Of a stretch of DNA of 64,000 nucleotides, positions 9,106-19,457 are shown one piece after another. Each line of letters starts with the position of its first letter. The stretch's first letter is position 1. The notes below the pieces were generated by a model. It was not told the DNA's origin, made no database searches, and was given only the letters and a program-made list of their open reading frames with translations. The DNA is from Psychromonas aquimarina ATCC BAA-1526. GTDB taxonomy: Bacteria > Pseudomonadota > Gammaproteobacteria > Enterobacterales > Psychromonadaceae. Position numbers and translations under genes: made by a program. The DNA is taken from the NCBI RefSeq assembly GCF_000428725.1, contig NZ_KE386791.1, positions 292,208-356,207 on the forward strand, read 5' to 3'.

Positions 9106-9495
9106 TTATAATTTAAAACTGTTATTGCTTTGTTTATCGTATTTCTCCTGACAGCTCAGACATCGCTGCGTAGTCGGATCAATCTTCAGCCGTTCGATAC
9201 GGATCTCTTTTTCACAGTCGGAACATAAACCGTACATGCCCATTTCTATATTATGCAGGGCCGCATCAATGCTCTCCATTTTTTCTATTTTATGAGCAAT
9301 TGACGGCAGATTTATTTTAAGTGCTAATTCAAGCAGTTCATCCGAGGCTAATTTCTGCAGTTGCCTGGCCGCCAGTTTATGGCTGGAGTGACTGGATCTC
9401 ATTAATATTTCAGTCATACCCAAGCGCAGTTTTTCAAGACTCTCGAACAGCTGCGCTTGAAAAATCTTTAGCTGCGTTTCACTGATATGTTGCAT
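9106..9495 (-). CDS. small DksA/TraR-family C4 zinc-finger protein
   Basis: 129 residues. The C-terminal zinc finger is C91-x2-C94-x17-C112-x2-C115, preceded by a helical coiled-coil-like region, which is the DksA/TraR layout. It is shorter than true DksA (about 150) and lacks the DksA tip motif as I know it, so it is a paralogue that may act at the RNA polymerase secondary channel. GAGAT lies four bases before the ATG. Two FNR-like sites lie upstream, one at the place expected for class II activation, so expression without oxygen is a reasonable inference. Confidence 0.8.
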   Translation of the reverse strand: MQHISETQLKIFQAQLFESLEKLRLGMTEILMRSSHSSHKLAARQLQKLASDELLELALKINLPSIAHKIEKMESIDAALHNIEMGMYGLCSDCEKEIRIERLKIDPTTQRCLSCQEKYDKQSNNSFKL

Positions 9496-9526
9496 TTTTA
9501 TCTCGATTTTACAAATTCATATCTTA

Positions 9527-9568
9527 ATAGTAGAACGTGACACTTGTTATCCTTATGATTTAAATCAA
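9527..9568 (-). promoter_or_regulatory. Candidate FNR-dependent promoter of the DksA-like gene
   Basis: On the minus strand a -10 like TACTAT (9532-9527) predicts transcription from about 9520. The FNR-like site TTGAT-ttaa-ATCAT (9568-9555, nine of ten positions) is then centred at -41.5, the classic class II activation position. The -35 region itself is poor, as usual for FNR-activated promoters. Inference from spacing, not proof. Confidence 0.45.
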
Positions 9569-9603
9569 CTTATCGAGGTTGTAACAAATCAATAACAGTT
9601 CAT

Positions 9604-9617
9604 TTGATATGGATCAG
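9604..9617. promoter_or_regulatory. Second FNR-like site upstream of the DksA-like gene
   Basis: TTGATATGGATCAG matches nine of ten FNR positions. Its centre is 49 bases upstream of the first site, about -90.5 from the predicted start, near the distances used by distal FNR sites in E. coli. Confidence 0.4.
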
Positions 9618-9690
9618 ATCCAGGCTGTTTTAATAATGCAGTAAAAGTGCGGGATAGGGCTGTAAGAGTGGAAATATTAAGGAATGCCGT

Positions 9691-9724
9691 ACTGTCTGCA
9701 GATAATTGGCTTTCTGCAGACAGT
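9691..9724. repeat. 12-bp perfect hairpin after the coiled-coil protein gene
   Basis: ACTGTCTGCAGA / TCTGCAGACAGT with a 10-base loop, 18 bases past the minus-strand stop at 9742. No T tract on either side. It probably marks the 3' end of that transcript. Confidence 0.55.
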
Positions 9725-9741
9725 TAAAGATTATAAAGCGG

Positions 9742-10518
9742 CTACCATTTCTTTTTGTCCTGGAATAAGACATCGAGATCGTCTTTTTTCTCTTTCTCTT
9801 TTTCCTGCAGTGCTTTAAGCTCTTTATCACTGGTTTTAACCAGATAAGTTTTTATCTCATTTTTGATTGTAGTCAGCTGCGCCTGCTTCTTTTCCAGGTA
9901 ACTGTCTTTATCGGTTATACTCACTAGAATTTTCAGCAGTTTATTGATCATCTGATTTGCACTGCCGAACTGTTTCGCAACTTTTGCCTCAAATATTCGT
10001 TTGATGCCGTTTTCCAGATTTATTTTCAGCTGCATGATTTCTAAACGGTGATCTTCTGCAACAAAAATCTCTGTATTTATTTTCCCCTTAGCATGCTCTG
10101 AGCGCAGTACCGCACGTATTTTTTTGGTTACCTGCAGCAGCTGCAGAGCTTCTTTATCATTTTCTGGAGCCCGGAAAATACTTTCATCAGGCGGCGTGTA
10201 GTTGGTCCGCACCTGCTGGATCTGTGCATCGGTATTTTTTAAATGATCACGAATTGCCGCACTGTTCGGGGAACTTTGAATCATTATCATTAAAGCATTG
10301 CGAATACGATGCTGTAGAATTAATAAAAGTGATTTACTAAAGGGCATGCGTGTGGCATTGAGCAGCAGTTCGTCAACTTCAGTAATAACTGCACGCTGCT
10401 TACTGATGGCAATCCTTTTTTCAGCTTCAATTTTTTGCTTATACTGCTGAATAATATTGTAGCCGATAAGGACAAATAATAATAAACCGACCAAAGCTAA
10501 AATTAATGGAAATAACAT
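9742..10518 (-). CDS. membrane-anchored coiled-coil protein, function unknown
   Basis: 258 residues. Residues 2-22 form one transmembrane helix right at the N-terminus; the rest is charged and helical, with a Lys/Glu-rich coiled-coil tail (about 205-258). I do not recognise a catalytic motif. It lies 72 bases downstream of a histidine kinase gene on the same strand, so the two may be co-transcribed, but the link is only positional. Such proteins are sometimes labelled DNA repair ATPase from coiled-coil similarity; I see no Walker motif and would not use that name. Confidence 0.7.
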   Translation of the reverse strand: MLFPLILALVGLLLFVLIGYNIIQQYKQKIEAEKRIAISKQRAVITEVDELLLNATRMPFSKSLLLILQHRIRNALMIMIQSSPNSAAIRDHLKNTDAQIQQVRTNYTPPDESIFRAPENDKEALQLLQVTKKIRAVLRSEHAKGKINTEIFVAEDHRLEIMQLKINLENGIKRIFEAKVAKQFGSANQMINKLLKILVSITDKDSYLEKKQAQLTTIKNEIKTYLVKTSDKELKALQEKEKEKKDDLDVLFQDKKKW

Positions 10519-10590
10519 AAGTTCTCGTAATACATAGTAATTAAAATTAATGCTGCTGAATAACAGCGCAACTTGAGCCTCTAGTTTGCA

Positions 10591-11277
10591 TTAAGGCAAA
10601 CGTAAGGTAAACACGCTTCCGCTGGATTCAGTTTTATTTTCAAGTAAAATGTGACCCTGCAGCTGCTTTGTTTTATGTTCTGATGCAATTCTCTTTGCAA
10701 ATAACAGGCCAAGTCCGCTTCTACCTTTACCCGCATTAAATAATGCAGGTTTCTCCTGGTTGATTGCCAGCATATGCTCCGGGTAGCCCTCACCGTCATC
10801 TTCAACCTGTATATTAAGATACTGCTGGTCTATAAATGCACGTAAACTAACACTTGTCTGCGTGTGTCTCAGTGCGTTTACGAAAATATCGCCTATTAGA
10901 TAAGTGATTAAATCCTGGTCAAAATAAGCTGTCAGATCAGGATCTACCTGTAAAGTGACGTTGACATCGTGACTGTTTAAATACAGGCGGTTTCTGTCGA
11001 TTACCTCCTGAAGCATTTCCGCGACGGAGTTTTCTTCAATATAGATAGGTAATTGATTCTGCTCATCCCGGTATAAAGCGAGTAGCTGCATTAAGGTGCC
11101 GTTAATTCTTGATGTCTGATAATGCAGGTCGGCAAAAGCCTGGTGCTGTTTGGCGGTTAAATTATCGGCCAGGTCTAAATTCTCAATTGACTGTAACAGC
11201 ATAAACAGTGAATTTTTCATGTCATGGGTACTGGTAGCCAGAATAGTGCTGAAATTGAGTGAATTTTCCTGATCCAT
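10591..11277 (-). CDS. soluble histidine kinase (HisKA-HATPase only)
   Basis: 228 residues. The phosphoacceptor region is STHDMKNSL with His18. The N box (IGDIFVNALRHT), G1 box (VEDDGEGYP) and G2 box (GRSGLGLLFAKRI) of the HATPase domain are all present, so ATP binding should be intact. There is no sensor domain and no transmembrane helix, and no response regulator gene lies beside it. It must take its signal from a partner; the membrane protein downstream is one candidate. The upstream ribosome binding site is GGAGAGT, six bases from the ATG. Confidence 0.85.
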   Translation of the reverse strand: MDQENSLNFSTILATSTHDMKNSLFMLLQSIENLDLADNLTAKQHQAFADLHYQTSRINGTLMQLLALYRDEQNQLPIYIEENSVAEMLQEVIDRNRLYLNSHDVNVTLQVDPDLTAYFDQDLITYLIGDIFVNALRHTQTSVSLRAFIDQQYLNIQVEDDGEGYPEHMLAINQEKPALFNAGKGRSGLGLLFAKRIASEHKTKQLQGHILLENKTESSGSVFTLRLP

Positions 11278-11384
11278 ATTACTCTCCGTTTATCTATGCG
11301 CTTATTTATGACTAGAATAAGACTATGCTCTGCAAAGCTGTTGAATGTGTAAGTATATAAATATATGCGTTAAATAACTAATAG

Positions 11385-12446
<1,062 letters not shown>

Positions 12447-12469
12447 ACGTATTTCTTGCGTTTATTAAT

Positions 12470-12500
12470 TTGATGGTGCGAGTACAAACCGCACCATCAA
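12470..12500. terminator. Bidirectional hairpin between cysB and pabB
   Basis: TTGATGGTGCG / CGCACCATCAA, an 11-bp perfect stem with a nine-base loop, between two converging genes. It lacks a T tract in both directions. Confidence 0.6.
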
Positions 12501-12505
12501 CCCGG

Positions 12506-13927
12506 CTACTGCTGCTTATTTAATGCCTCTAAACAGGGCAGTATTTTACTGACTTTATCAAAACACTCCTGATATTCTGCATCTACATTTGAATCAGCCA
12601 CCAGGCCTCCTCCTGCCCAGCAGTAGATATTATTCTGAAAACAGACAAGGGTGCGGATTGTTATACTGCTGTCCATCTGCCCGTTTGCGCTTATATAAGC
12701 AATGCTGCCGCAGTACAGCTGGCGCCGGTTCGGCTCCAGCTCGGCAATAACTTCCATGGCGCGGATTTTCGGCGCGCCGGTGATTGAACCGCCCGGGAAA
12801 CCTGCTCTGAGCAGATCTTCTGCACAGTGCTTTGTCTGCAGTCTGCCTAATACAGTACTGACTAAATGATGAACGGCAGGAAAGCTTTCAATTTCAAACA
12901 GCTTAGGCACAGTAACGCTGCCCGGCCGGCAGACGCGGCCGATATCATTGCGCAGCAGATCCACTATCATCAGGTTTTCGGCACGGTCTTTAGGTGATGC
13001 GGCTAATGCCCGGCTGCTTTGCTCATCCTGCGCTTTGTCGGCAAAGCGCGGCCGTGTTCCTTTAATCGGTTTACTTTCAACGATATTGTTTTTTAATTTA
13101 AAGAAACGCTCCGGAGAAAGCGAAAGAATAACCTGTGCGGGTAAGCGCAGAAAAGCTGCAAAAGGCGGGCGGTTTTGGGCGAACAAAGCCAGATAGGCTT
13201 GATACTCATCACCACTGTATGGCGCTTGAAAACGCTGTGCCAAATTAACCTGGTAACAGTCGCCGCTGAGGATGTAATCCTGCACTTTTGCAAATTTGTT
13301 TTTATAGGCTCTCTTATCCATATTCGCATTCCAGCTGCCGTTCAGCTGAAAAGGTACGCCGGGTGCAGCGCTTTTACTCTGCTCCATTAACCAGTCAAAG
13401 CGCTGCGACCATAAATCGTCAGCTGTCTGAGTCTGACCTTTTACTTTATGAACAACTAGATAAAATAGTTTTTGGTAATTATCATAAACTAATGCCCAGT
13501 CATAAAAACCGGTCGCAGTTTCCGGCAGTGCAAGCCCCGCAGGTTTATCTGAATTGTTTGTTGTTTCAAACTGATAACCCAGCTCATAACTGAAGCTGCC
13601 TAAAACACCGCCGCTAAAAGGAAGTGGATTATCGGTAACTTCCTGATGAAATATTTTTTTACGTAAAGATTCAATAATAGTCAGAGGATCATCACTGCGC
13701 TGATAAGTGCCGTCTATGCTCTGTATTTCAGTTATTGTGTTAATTGTCTGCAGCTTTACAAGCGGCTGAGCGCTGTAAATTGACCAGCGGCTGTCGCAGC
13801 TGCCGGTTGCCGCTGATTCTAATAAAACTCCCCAGTCAACAGAGGCAATGTGTTGTTTTATATTTGAAAATTCGTCTGTGGTTAACGAAATTGTTTTAAA
13901 TAGTATATTTGTAGTGCAGTTAGTCAT
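12506..13927 (-). CDS. pabB: aminodeoxychorismate synthase component I PabB
   Basis: Converts chorismate with ammonia from PabA to 4-amino-4-deoxychorismate for folate. 473 residues, close to E. coli PabB. The chorismate-binding domain has K289 in PIKGTRPR; this Lys marks PabB, while anthranilate synthase TrpE has Ala/Thr. Further motifs are DLLRNDIGR and FPGGSITGAPKIRAME. It is alone here: no pabA or pabC beside it. It is divergent from fumA, with 127 bases between the two starts. Overlapping frames on the plus strand inside this gene are shadows. Confidence 0.94.
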   Translation of the reverse strand: MTNCTTNILFKTISLTTDEFSNIKQHIASVDWGVLLESAATGSCDSRWSIYSAQPLVKLQTINTITEIQSIDGTYQRSDDPLTIIESLRKKIFHQEVTDNPLPFSGGVLGSFSYELGYQFETTNNSDKPAGLALPETATGFYDWALVYDNYQKLFYLVVHKVKGQTQTADDLWSQRFDWLMEQSKSAAPGVPFQLNGSWNANMDKRAYKNKFAKVQDYILSGDCYQVNLAQRFQAPYSGDEYQAYLALFAQNRPPFAAFLRLPAQVILSLSPERFFKLKNNIVESKPIKGTRPRFADKAQDEQSSRALAASPKDRAENLMIVDLLRNDIGRVCRPGSVTVPKLFEIESFPAVHHLVSTVLGRLQTKHCAEDLLRAGFPGGSITGAPKIRAMEVIAELEPNRRQLYCGSIAYISANGQMDSSITIRTLVCFQNNIYCWAGGGLVADSNVDAEYQECFDKVSKILPCLEALNKQQ

Positions 13928-14054
13928 AATTTTTCGAATTCAGGCAACAGTTTTGTAACAAACTGGTTGGTGGTTGTTATGATGCAGATTAACATTCTAT
14001 TTAATATATATCAGCAATTTATAGTCAGCATCATTAATCTATTCGGAGTTTTAT

Positions 14055-15596
14055 ATGACGATTATCAAGCAGCAGGATTTTGTTAACAGTATTGCAGGTG
14101 CATTACAGTTTATCTCTTATTATCACCCTCTTGATTTCATTGAGGCGATGGACAGGGCTTATCAGATTGAGTTGAACCCGGCCGCCAAAGATGCAATTGC
14201 ACAAATATTAATTAATTCACGCATGTCTGCACAGGGGAAGCGTCCTATCTGTCAGGATACGGGCATTGTTACTACTTTTGTAAAAATAGGTATGGATGTT
14301 TCCTTCGATACGGATTTAACTGTGCAGGAACTCGTTGATGCCGGGGTAAGAAAAGCCTATACGGATCCGAGTAACCCGCTGCGTGCTTCTATTGTCGCTG
14401 ATCCTGCCGGAGCAAGGAAAAATACCAAAGATAATACGCCTTCTGTAGTACATATTGAGATGGTGCGCGGTAATAAAGTTGAAGTGATGGTGGCGGCCAA
14501 AGGCGGCGGCTCGGAAAATAAATCTAAAATGGTGATGTTAAATCCCTCCGATTCCATAGCCGACTGGGTAGAAAAAACCGTACCAAGTATGGGAGCCGGC
14601 TGGTGTCCGCCGGGCATGTTAGGTATAGGTATCGGCGGCACGGTGGAAAAAGCAGCTGTAATGGCGAAAGAATCGCTAATGGAACCCGTTGATATTGTTG
14701 AACTGCAGCACAAAGCTCAATTAGACAGCGAAAATTTAACTGCCGATGAAAAGCTGCGTTTAGAAATTATGGAACGGGTTAATAAGCTGGGTATCGGCGC
14801 GCAGGGGTTAGGCGGTTTAACTACGGTTTTAGATGTAAAAATTAAAAGCTGTCCGACCCATGCCGCCTCAAAACCTGTGGTTATGATCCCCAACTGTGCC
14901 GCAGCGAGACATACGCATTTTACCCTGGACGGCAGCGGTGAAGCTCTGCTGCATACACCAAAACTCAGCGACTGGCCGGAGATTACCCGTGAAGCCGGGG
15001 AAAATGTGCACCGCGTGAACGTCAATGATCTAAGTAAGGCGGACATGTCCTCATGGAAAAGCGGCGATACGCTGCTGCTGTCAGGAAAAATTCTAACCGG
15101 CCGTGATGCGGCCCATAAACGTATTCAGGAACTGGTTACTTCAGGGCAGGGCTTACCTGAAGGGCTGGACTTTAAAGACAGATTTATCTATTACGTCGGC
15201 CCGGTTGATGCTGTCGGTGATGAGGTGGTCGGTCCTGCCGGTCCGACAACAGCAACACGCATGGATAAATTCACTGATTTTATGCTCGAAGAGATTGGTT
15301 TATTAGGCATGATCGGTAAGTCTGAACGCGGCCCGCAGACAGTTGCCTCTATTGCTAAAAACAAATCTGTGTATCTGATGGCCGTCGGCGGCGCCGCTTA
15401 TCTGGTTGCTAAAGCAATTAAAAAAGCACGTGTGGTTGCTTTTGCCGATCTCGGTATGGAAGCGGTTTATGAGTTTGATGTCGAGGATATGCCGGTTACT
15501 GTTGCCGTCGACAGCGCAGGTAATAACGTGCATGATCAAGGACCTGCGGTGTGGAAGGTGAAAATTGCAGAGCTTGATAATAAAATGGCGCAATAA
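14055..15596 (+). CDS. fumA: class I (iron-sulfur) fumarate hydratase
   Basis: Hydrates fumarate to malate in the TCA cycle with an oxygen-sensitive [4Fe-4S] cluster. 513 residues, alpha and beta domains fused in one chain. The cluster Cys in CQDTG is C66, and other candidates lie in SCPTH and PNCAAARHTHF. The C-terminal beta domain starts about residue 330 and contains MIGKSERG and ADLGMEAVYEF. The gene symbol follows E. coli; fumA and fumB cannot be told apart by eye. A GGAG ribosome binding site precedes the ATG. It is followed 82 bases later by aspC, which may share fumarate/aspartate flux. Confidence 0.92.
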   Translation: MTIIKQQDFVNSIAGALQFISYYHPLDFIEAMDRAYQIELNPAAKDAIAQILINSRMSAQGKRPICQDTGIVTTFVKIGMDVSFDTDLTVQELVDAGVRKAYTDPSNPLRASIVADPAGARKNTKDNTPSVVHIEMVRGNKVEVMVAAKGGGSENKSKMVMLNPSDSIADWVEKTVPSMGAGWCPPGMLGIGIGGTVEKAAVMAKESLMEPVDIVELQHKAQLDSENLTADEKLRLEIMERVNKLGIGAQGLGGLTTVLDVKIKSCPTHAASKPVVMIPNCAAARHTHFTLDGSGEALLHTPKLSDWPEITREAGENVHRVNVNDLSKADMSSWKSGDTLLLSGKILTGRDAAHKRIQELVTSGQGLPEGLDFKDRFIYYVGPVDAVGDEVVGPAGPTTATRMDKFTDFMLEEIGLLGMIGKSERGPQTVASIAKNKSVYLMAVGGAAYLVAKAIKKARVVAFADLGMEAVYEFDVEDMPVTVAVDSAGNNVHDQGPAVWKVKIAELDNKMAQ

Positions 15597-15608
15597 GTGC
15601 AATTTTTA

Positions 15609-15636
15609 TTGCTTGAAAAAGTAGTAATGGTATAAC
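15609..15636 (+). promoter_or_regulatory. Candidate sigma-70 promoter of aspC
   Basis: TTGCTT-N16-TATAAC, with predicted start about 36 bases before the aspC ATG. Close to consensus at -10, weaker at -35. Confidence 0.45.
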
Positions 15637-15678
15637 ACTAACTCTGAATATACCGTAGACCAGAATTAAGGAATAATT

Positions 15679-16869
15679 ATGTTTGAACAAGTAAGTATGG
15701 CACCAGCAGATCCAATTCTTGGGCTGACAGACGCTTTTAAAAAAGATCCGCGTGCTGAGAAAATTAATCTCGGCGTGGGTATCTATAAAGATGAAAGTGG
15801 TTTAACGCCGATTTTAGCTACGGTTAAGGAAGCAGAAAAACGTCTGCTTGCTGAAGAAACCACCAAAAGTTATTTAACGATTGAAGGTATTGCGGCTTAC
15901 GGCGCTGCAGTGCAGACACTTCTATTTGGTAAAGATGCTGAAATTATTACTTCAAACCGTGCGCGTACAGCGCAAGTGCCCGGCGGTACCGGTGCTCTGC
16001 GTACCGGCGCTGACTTTGCGGTAAAAAAATTAGGTATTAAGAAGATCTGGGTAAGTAATCCGACCTGGGCTAACCATGGCAATGTGTTTAAAACAGCCGG
16101 TCTGCAGGTTGCTAGTTATGACTATTATAACGCTGAAACTAAAGACCTGGATTTTGATGCAATGATCAACTCACTGCAGAGTGTAGAAGCAGGGGATCTG
16201 GTTTTATTCCACGGCTGCTGCCATAACCCGACGGGCATTGATCCGACGATTGAGCAGTGGGAAACGGCAGCTAAGCTGACTGCTGAACTTGGTGCTGTGC
16301 CGTTCTTTGATTTTGCATATCAAGGATTTGCCAAAGGTGTGGAAGAGGATGCGCAGGGTTTACGTATTTTTGCAAAATATAATAAAGAGCTGCTTGTTGC
16401 GAACTCCTTTTCTAAAAACTTCGGTTTATACAATGAACGTGTCGGCGGCATCACTTTAGTTGCACAAGACAATGAAATTGCTGACTCTGCATTCAGCCAG
16501 ATAAAATCTGGTATTCGTTCAAACTATTCAAATCCTCCTGCTCACGGTGCCGCGGTTGTGACGACCATACTTAATGATGCGCAGCTGTATCAGCAGTGGG
16601 TTCAGGAAGTTGCTGATATGCGTGTACGTATTCAGGAGATGCGCGATCTTTTTGTGGCAACACTAAAAGAAAAGGGCGTAAGCGGCGATTATAGTTTTAT
16701 CAGCCGTCAGAACGGTATGTTCTCTTTTTCCGGTTTATCTGTTGAACAGGTAAATCGACTAAAAGAAGAGTTTGCTGTATATATTGTTGGTTCAGGACGA
16801 ATTTCGGTGGCAGGAATGACCAAAGATAATATGCAGCCGCTGTGTGATGCTATCGCAAAAGTTATTTAA
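15679..16869 (+). CDS. aspC: aspartate aminotransferase
   Basis: PLP enzyme that interconverts aspartate + 2-oxoglutarate and oxaloacetate + glutamate. 396 residues, same length as E. coli AspC and similar along the whole chain ([31 protein letters not shown]). The PLP lysine is K246. The close paralogue TyrB has the same fold; the overall match and the N-terminus [12 protein letters not shown] favour AspC. AAGGA lies six bases before the ATG. A terminator follows 18 bases after the stop. Confidence 0.94.
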   Translation: MFEQVSMAPADPILGLTDAFKKDPRAEKINLGVGIYKDESGLTPILATVKEAEKRLLAEETTKSYLTIEGIAAYGAAVQTLLFGKDAEIITSNRARTAQVPGGTGALRTGADFAVKKLGIKKIWVSNPTWANHGNVFKTAGLQVASYDYYNAETKDLDFDAMINSLQSVEAGDLVLFHGCCHNPTGIDPTIEQWETAAKLTAELGAVPFFDFAYQGFAKGVEEDAQGLRIFAKYNKELLVANSFSKNFGLYNERVGGITLVAQDNEIADSAFSQIKSGIRSNYSNPPAHGAAVVTTILNDAQLYQQWVQEVADMRVRIQEMRDLFVATLKEKGVSGDYSFISRQNGMFSFSGLSVEQVNRLKEEFAVYIVGSGRISVAGMTKDNMQPLCDAIAKVI

Positions 16870-16886
16870 TATTTTGCAGGTATAAA

Positions 16887-16921
16887 AAAACAAGGTTGTT
16901 TAGGCAGCCTTGTTTTGTTTT
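16887..16921 (+). terminator. Rho-independent terminator after aspC
   Basis: Poly-A, stem ACAAGGTTG / CAGCCTTGT with one T-G pair and loop TTTAGG, then TTTTGTTTTT. Confidence 0.85.
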
Positions 16922-16993
16922 TGAAGGTATGCAAATAACTGTTGTAGCGAAGTTATCTGCATATATTTCTTTTAATCTTTATGAAAGAGTTTT

Positions 16994-18346
16994 ATGAGCA
17001 GTCGAATTAATCAAAGTTTAGCATTTTTAAATAATCTGAAGAAAATCCCTCTTTCAGCGCAGTCTGTCGACTGCCTTTTATCTACTAAGTCTTTTAAAGC
17101 AGAGCTTTTAAAGCAGATAGCCGGTGCGCAGAAGCGCATATATTTAACTGCCCTGTATCTAGAAGCAGATCAGGCCGGCGAAGAAATTTTAATGGCGCTG
17201 TATCAGGCAAAACAAAACAATCCTAATTTACAGATTGTTGTCTGTATTGATTTTCATCGTGCTCAACGTGGTTTAATTGGAGAGAAAAAGTCATCAGCCA
17301 CTAACGCAAGCTGGTATCAGGAAATTGCTAAAGCGGAAGGTTTAGGCGTTAATATTGTCGGCATTCCGGTTAAACGCAAAGAACTGTTTGGTGTACAGCA
17401 TCTTAAAGGTTTTATTTTTGATGATCTGGTTTTATACAGTGGTGCGAGTTTAAATAATATCTATCTGCAGCAGAACGGCCGCTACCGTTACGATCGCTAC
17501 TGGCTGATTAATAACCCTGAATTAGCTGATTCAATGATACGTTTTCTTGAGGATGAGATACTCAGCAGCGGGGCAACCGCCTCGTTAAATGCAGAGTCTA
17601 TTCCTGTGATGGCGGATCTTAAAAATGCACATAGGAAATTAACTAAAAACCTTAAGCAGGCAGCGTTTAAATATCCGGGGCAGTCTTCATCTGAGACATT
17701 ATCTGTTGCTCCCCTGTGTGGTTTAGGTGCAAGAAATAACAAACTTAATAAATGTATCCGTAAGCTGCTGCAGAGCGCACAAAGTGAAATGGTTATTTTT
17801 ACCCCTTACTTTAACTTACCGGCTGCTTTGTCCCGTGATATAAGCTCGTTATTAAAACGCGGTGTAAATTTAACCATAGTTATCGGCGATAAAACTGCTA
17901 ATGATTTTTATATTACTGAAGATAAACCCTTTCGTACTATCGGCGGTTTACCCTACCTGTACGAAAGCAATTTAAGAAAATTTGCCAAGCAGCATCAAAG
18001 TGCACTGCACAAAGGCTCGTTGAATATTCATCTATGGAAAGACGGTGATAACAGCTTCCATCTTAAAGGCATTTATTCTGATCAGCGTTTTATGCTCCTG
18101 ACCGGGCATAACCTTAATCCGCGGGCATGGCGCTTAGATGTCGAAAATGCGCTGCTTATTGATGATCCGAAGCAGGAGCTTAAAGCGCTTGCCGATAAAG
18201 AGCTGCATGAAATTCTCAAACATACTGAAAAGATAACTTCTCATGCTGATATTGACGGCCTCGAAGCATATCCGGCGCATGTAAGAAAACTGCTTACCCG
18301 TATGCGTAGAATAAAAGCAGACAAAATTGTTAAAGGTATTATTTAA
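16994..18346 (+). CDS. pssA: CDP-diacylglycerol-serine O-phosphatidyltransferase PssA
   Basis: Makes phosphatidylserine, the precursor of phosphatidylethanolamine. 450 residues, like E. coli PssA (451), phospholipase D superfamily, no transmembrane helix, peripheral on the membrane. Two HKD motifs are visible: H136-x-K138-x4-D143 in HLKGFIFDD and a second one near residue 355 in HLKGIYSDQ. AAAGAG lies before the ATG. The stop codon overlaps the next start (TAATG), so the permease gene downstream is probably translationally coupled. Confidence 0.95.
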   Translation: MSSRINQSLAFLNNLKKIPLSAQSVDCLLSTKSFKAELLKQIAGAQKRIYLTALYLEADQAGEEILMALYQAKQNNPNLQIVVCIDFHRAQRGLIGEKKSSATNASWYQEIAKAEGLGVNIVGIPVKRKELFGVQHLKGFIFDDLVLYSGASLNNIYLQQNGRYRYDRYWLINNPELADSMIRFLEDEILSSGATASLNAESIPVMADLKNAHRKLTKNLKQAAFKYPGQSSSETLSVAPLCGLGARNNKLNKCIRKLLQSAQSEMVIFTPYFNLPAALSRDISSLLKRGVNLTIVIGDKTANDFYITEDKPFRTIGGLPYLYESNLRKFAKQHQSALHKGSLNIHLWKDGDNSFHLKGIYSDQRFMLLTGHNLNPRAWRLDVENALLIDDPKQELKALADKELHEILKHTEKITSHADIDGLEAYPAHVRKLLTRMRRIKADKIVKGII

Positions 18347-19131
18347 TGCTTTTACTGGCTGGTTATCTACTGCTTGGTGCCGCTGCCGGATTAACTGCAG
18401 GTATTTTTGGTTTAGGCGGGGGCATAATTATTGTTCCTGCATTGATATTTACATTCAGTTATTTAAATTTCCCGCCTGATGTTTTAACTCACCTTGCTGT
18501 CGGTACTTCACTGTCGACGATTCTTTTTACTTCATTAAGTGCGATCTATGTGCACCATCAGAGGCTGGCAATTGACTGGCCGCTGGCAGGGAAGCTAAGT
18601 GCAGGCATGCTTGCCGGCGGTTTAATCGGCGCTTATTTTGCTGAATTTATGTCCGGTGCGCTGCTGCAGCGCATTTTTGCATTATATGCAGTGAGTGTTG
18701 CGCTGCAGATGTGGTTCTCCTGGTCACCGAAAGGGGCGCTGCAGTTACCACGACAAGCCGGCTGTGCCGCTTTAGGCGGTGTTATCGGTATTATTTCCGG
18801 TTTGTTCGGTATTGCCGGCGGGTCGTTAGTTGTACCTGTGCTGACCCTGTATCGTGTACAGATCACCCGGGCTATTGCCACCTCGGCAGTAACGGGGTTC
18901 CCAATCGCTTTATCCGGCAGCATAGGTTACCTGCTGATGGGGTTAAACAATCCTGATCTGCCGGAAAATAGTTTTGGTTATATTTACTGGCCGGCGACCC
19001 TGGGTATTATTCTAAGCAGTACTTTTTTTGCTAAAATCGGTGCTAGACTCGCGCACCGGCTGCCGCCTCAGAAACTAAAAAAACTGTTTTCGTTTATGCT
19101 GCTGCTGGTTGCAGCAAAGTTATTTTTATAG
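18346..19131 (+). CDS. TauE/SafE (TSUP) family permease
   Basis: 261 residues with seven or eight hydrophobic helices and the paired glycine-rich repeats of the family (GLTAGIFGLGGGIIIVP near 17-31 and GIISGLFGIAGGSLVVP near 147-163). TSUP proteins move sulfite, sulfonates or other small anions across the inner membrane; the substrate here is unknown (YfcA-like). The ATG overlaps the pssA stop by one base. No clear terminator follows; the next feature is the 4.5S RNA promoter. Confidence 0.85.
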   Translation: MLLLAGYLLLGAAAGLTAGIFGLGGGIIIVPALIFTFSYLNFPPDVLTHLAVGTSLSTILFTSLSAIYVHHQRLAIDWPLAGKLSAGMLAGGLIGAYFAEFMSGALLQRIFALYAVSVALQMWFSWSPKGALQLPRQAGCAALGGVIGIISGLFGIAGGSLVVPVLTLYRVQITRAIATSAVTGFPIALSGSIGYLLMGLNNPDLPENSFGYIYWPATLGIILSSTFFAKIGARLAHRLPPQKLKKLFSFMLLLVAAKLFL

Positions 19132-19219
19132 CGCTGAACGCTTTATAAACGCCGTCCGTCTGCTTTGTGCTCATCTTGTTGTTTTATTAAGCACTTGAAA
19201 TTTAAACGCTAAATAGGAG

Positions 19220-19247
19220 TTGTATTCTCTCATTCGATACGTATAAT
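19220..19247 (+). promoter_or_regulatory. Candidate promoter of the 4.5S RNA gene
   Basis: TTGTAT-N16-TATAAT, with a perfect -10. It predicts a start near 19254, giving a leader of about 42 bases before the mature RNA, consistent with a precursor trimmed by RNase P. Confidence 0.5.
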
Positions 19248-19295
19248 TCACTGCATCAAGTCGTTACACAGAAACGAACTGATAACAGTGACAAT

Positions 19296-19408
<113 letters not shown>

Positions 19409-19457
19409 ACACTTCCCGTCTTAACTCATTTTTGACTTATTTGTTTAAGGTCTAAAT

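Noticed and set aside
9630-9830. 66-codon minus-strand frame
   Set aside because: It overlaps the end of the coiled-coil protein gene in another frame and includes the terminal hairpin; Lys/Arg-rich chance frame.
10581-10805. 74-codon minus-strand frame
   Set aside because: Out-of-frame shadow of the histidine kinase C-terminus.
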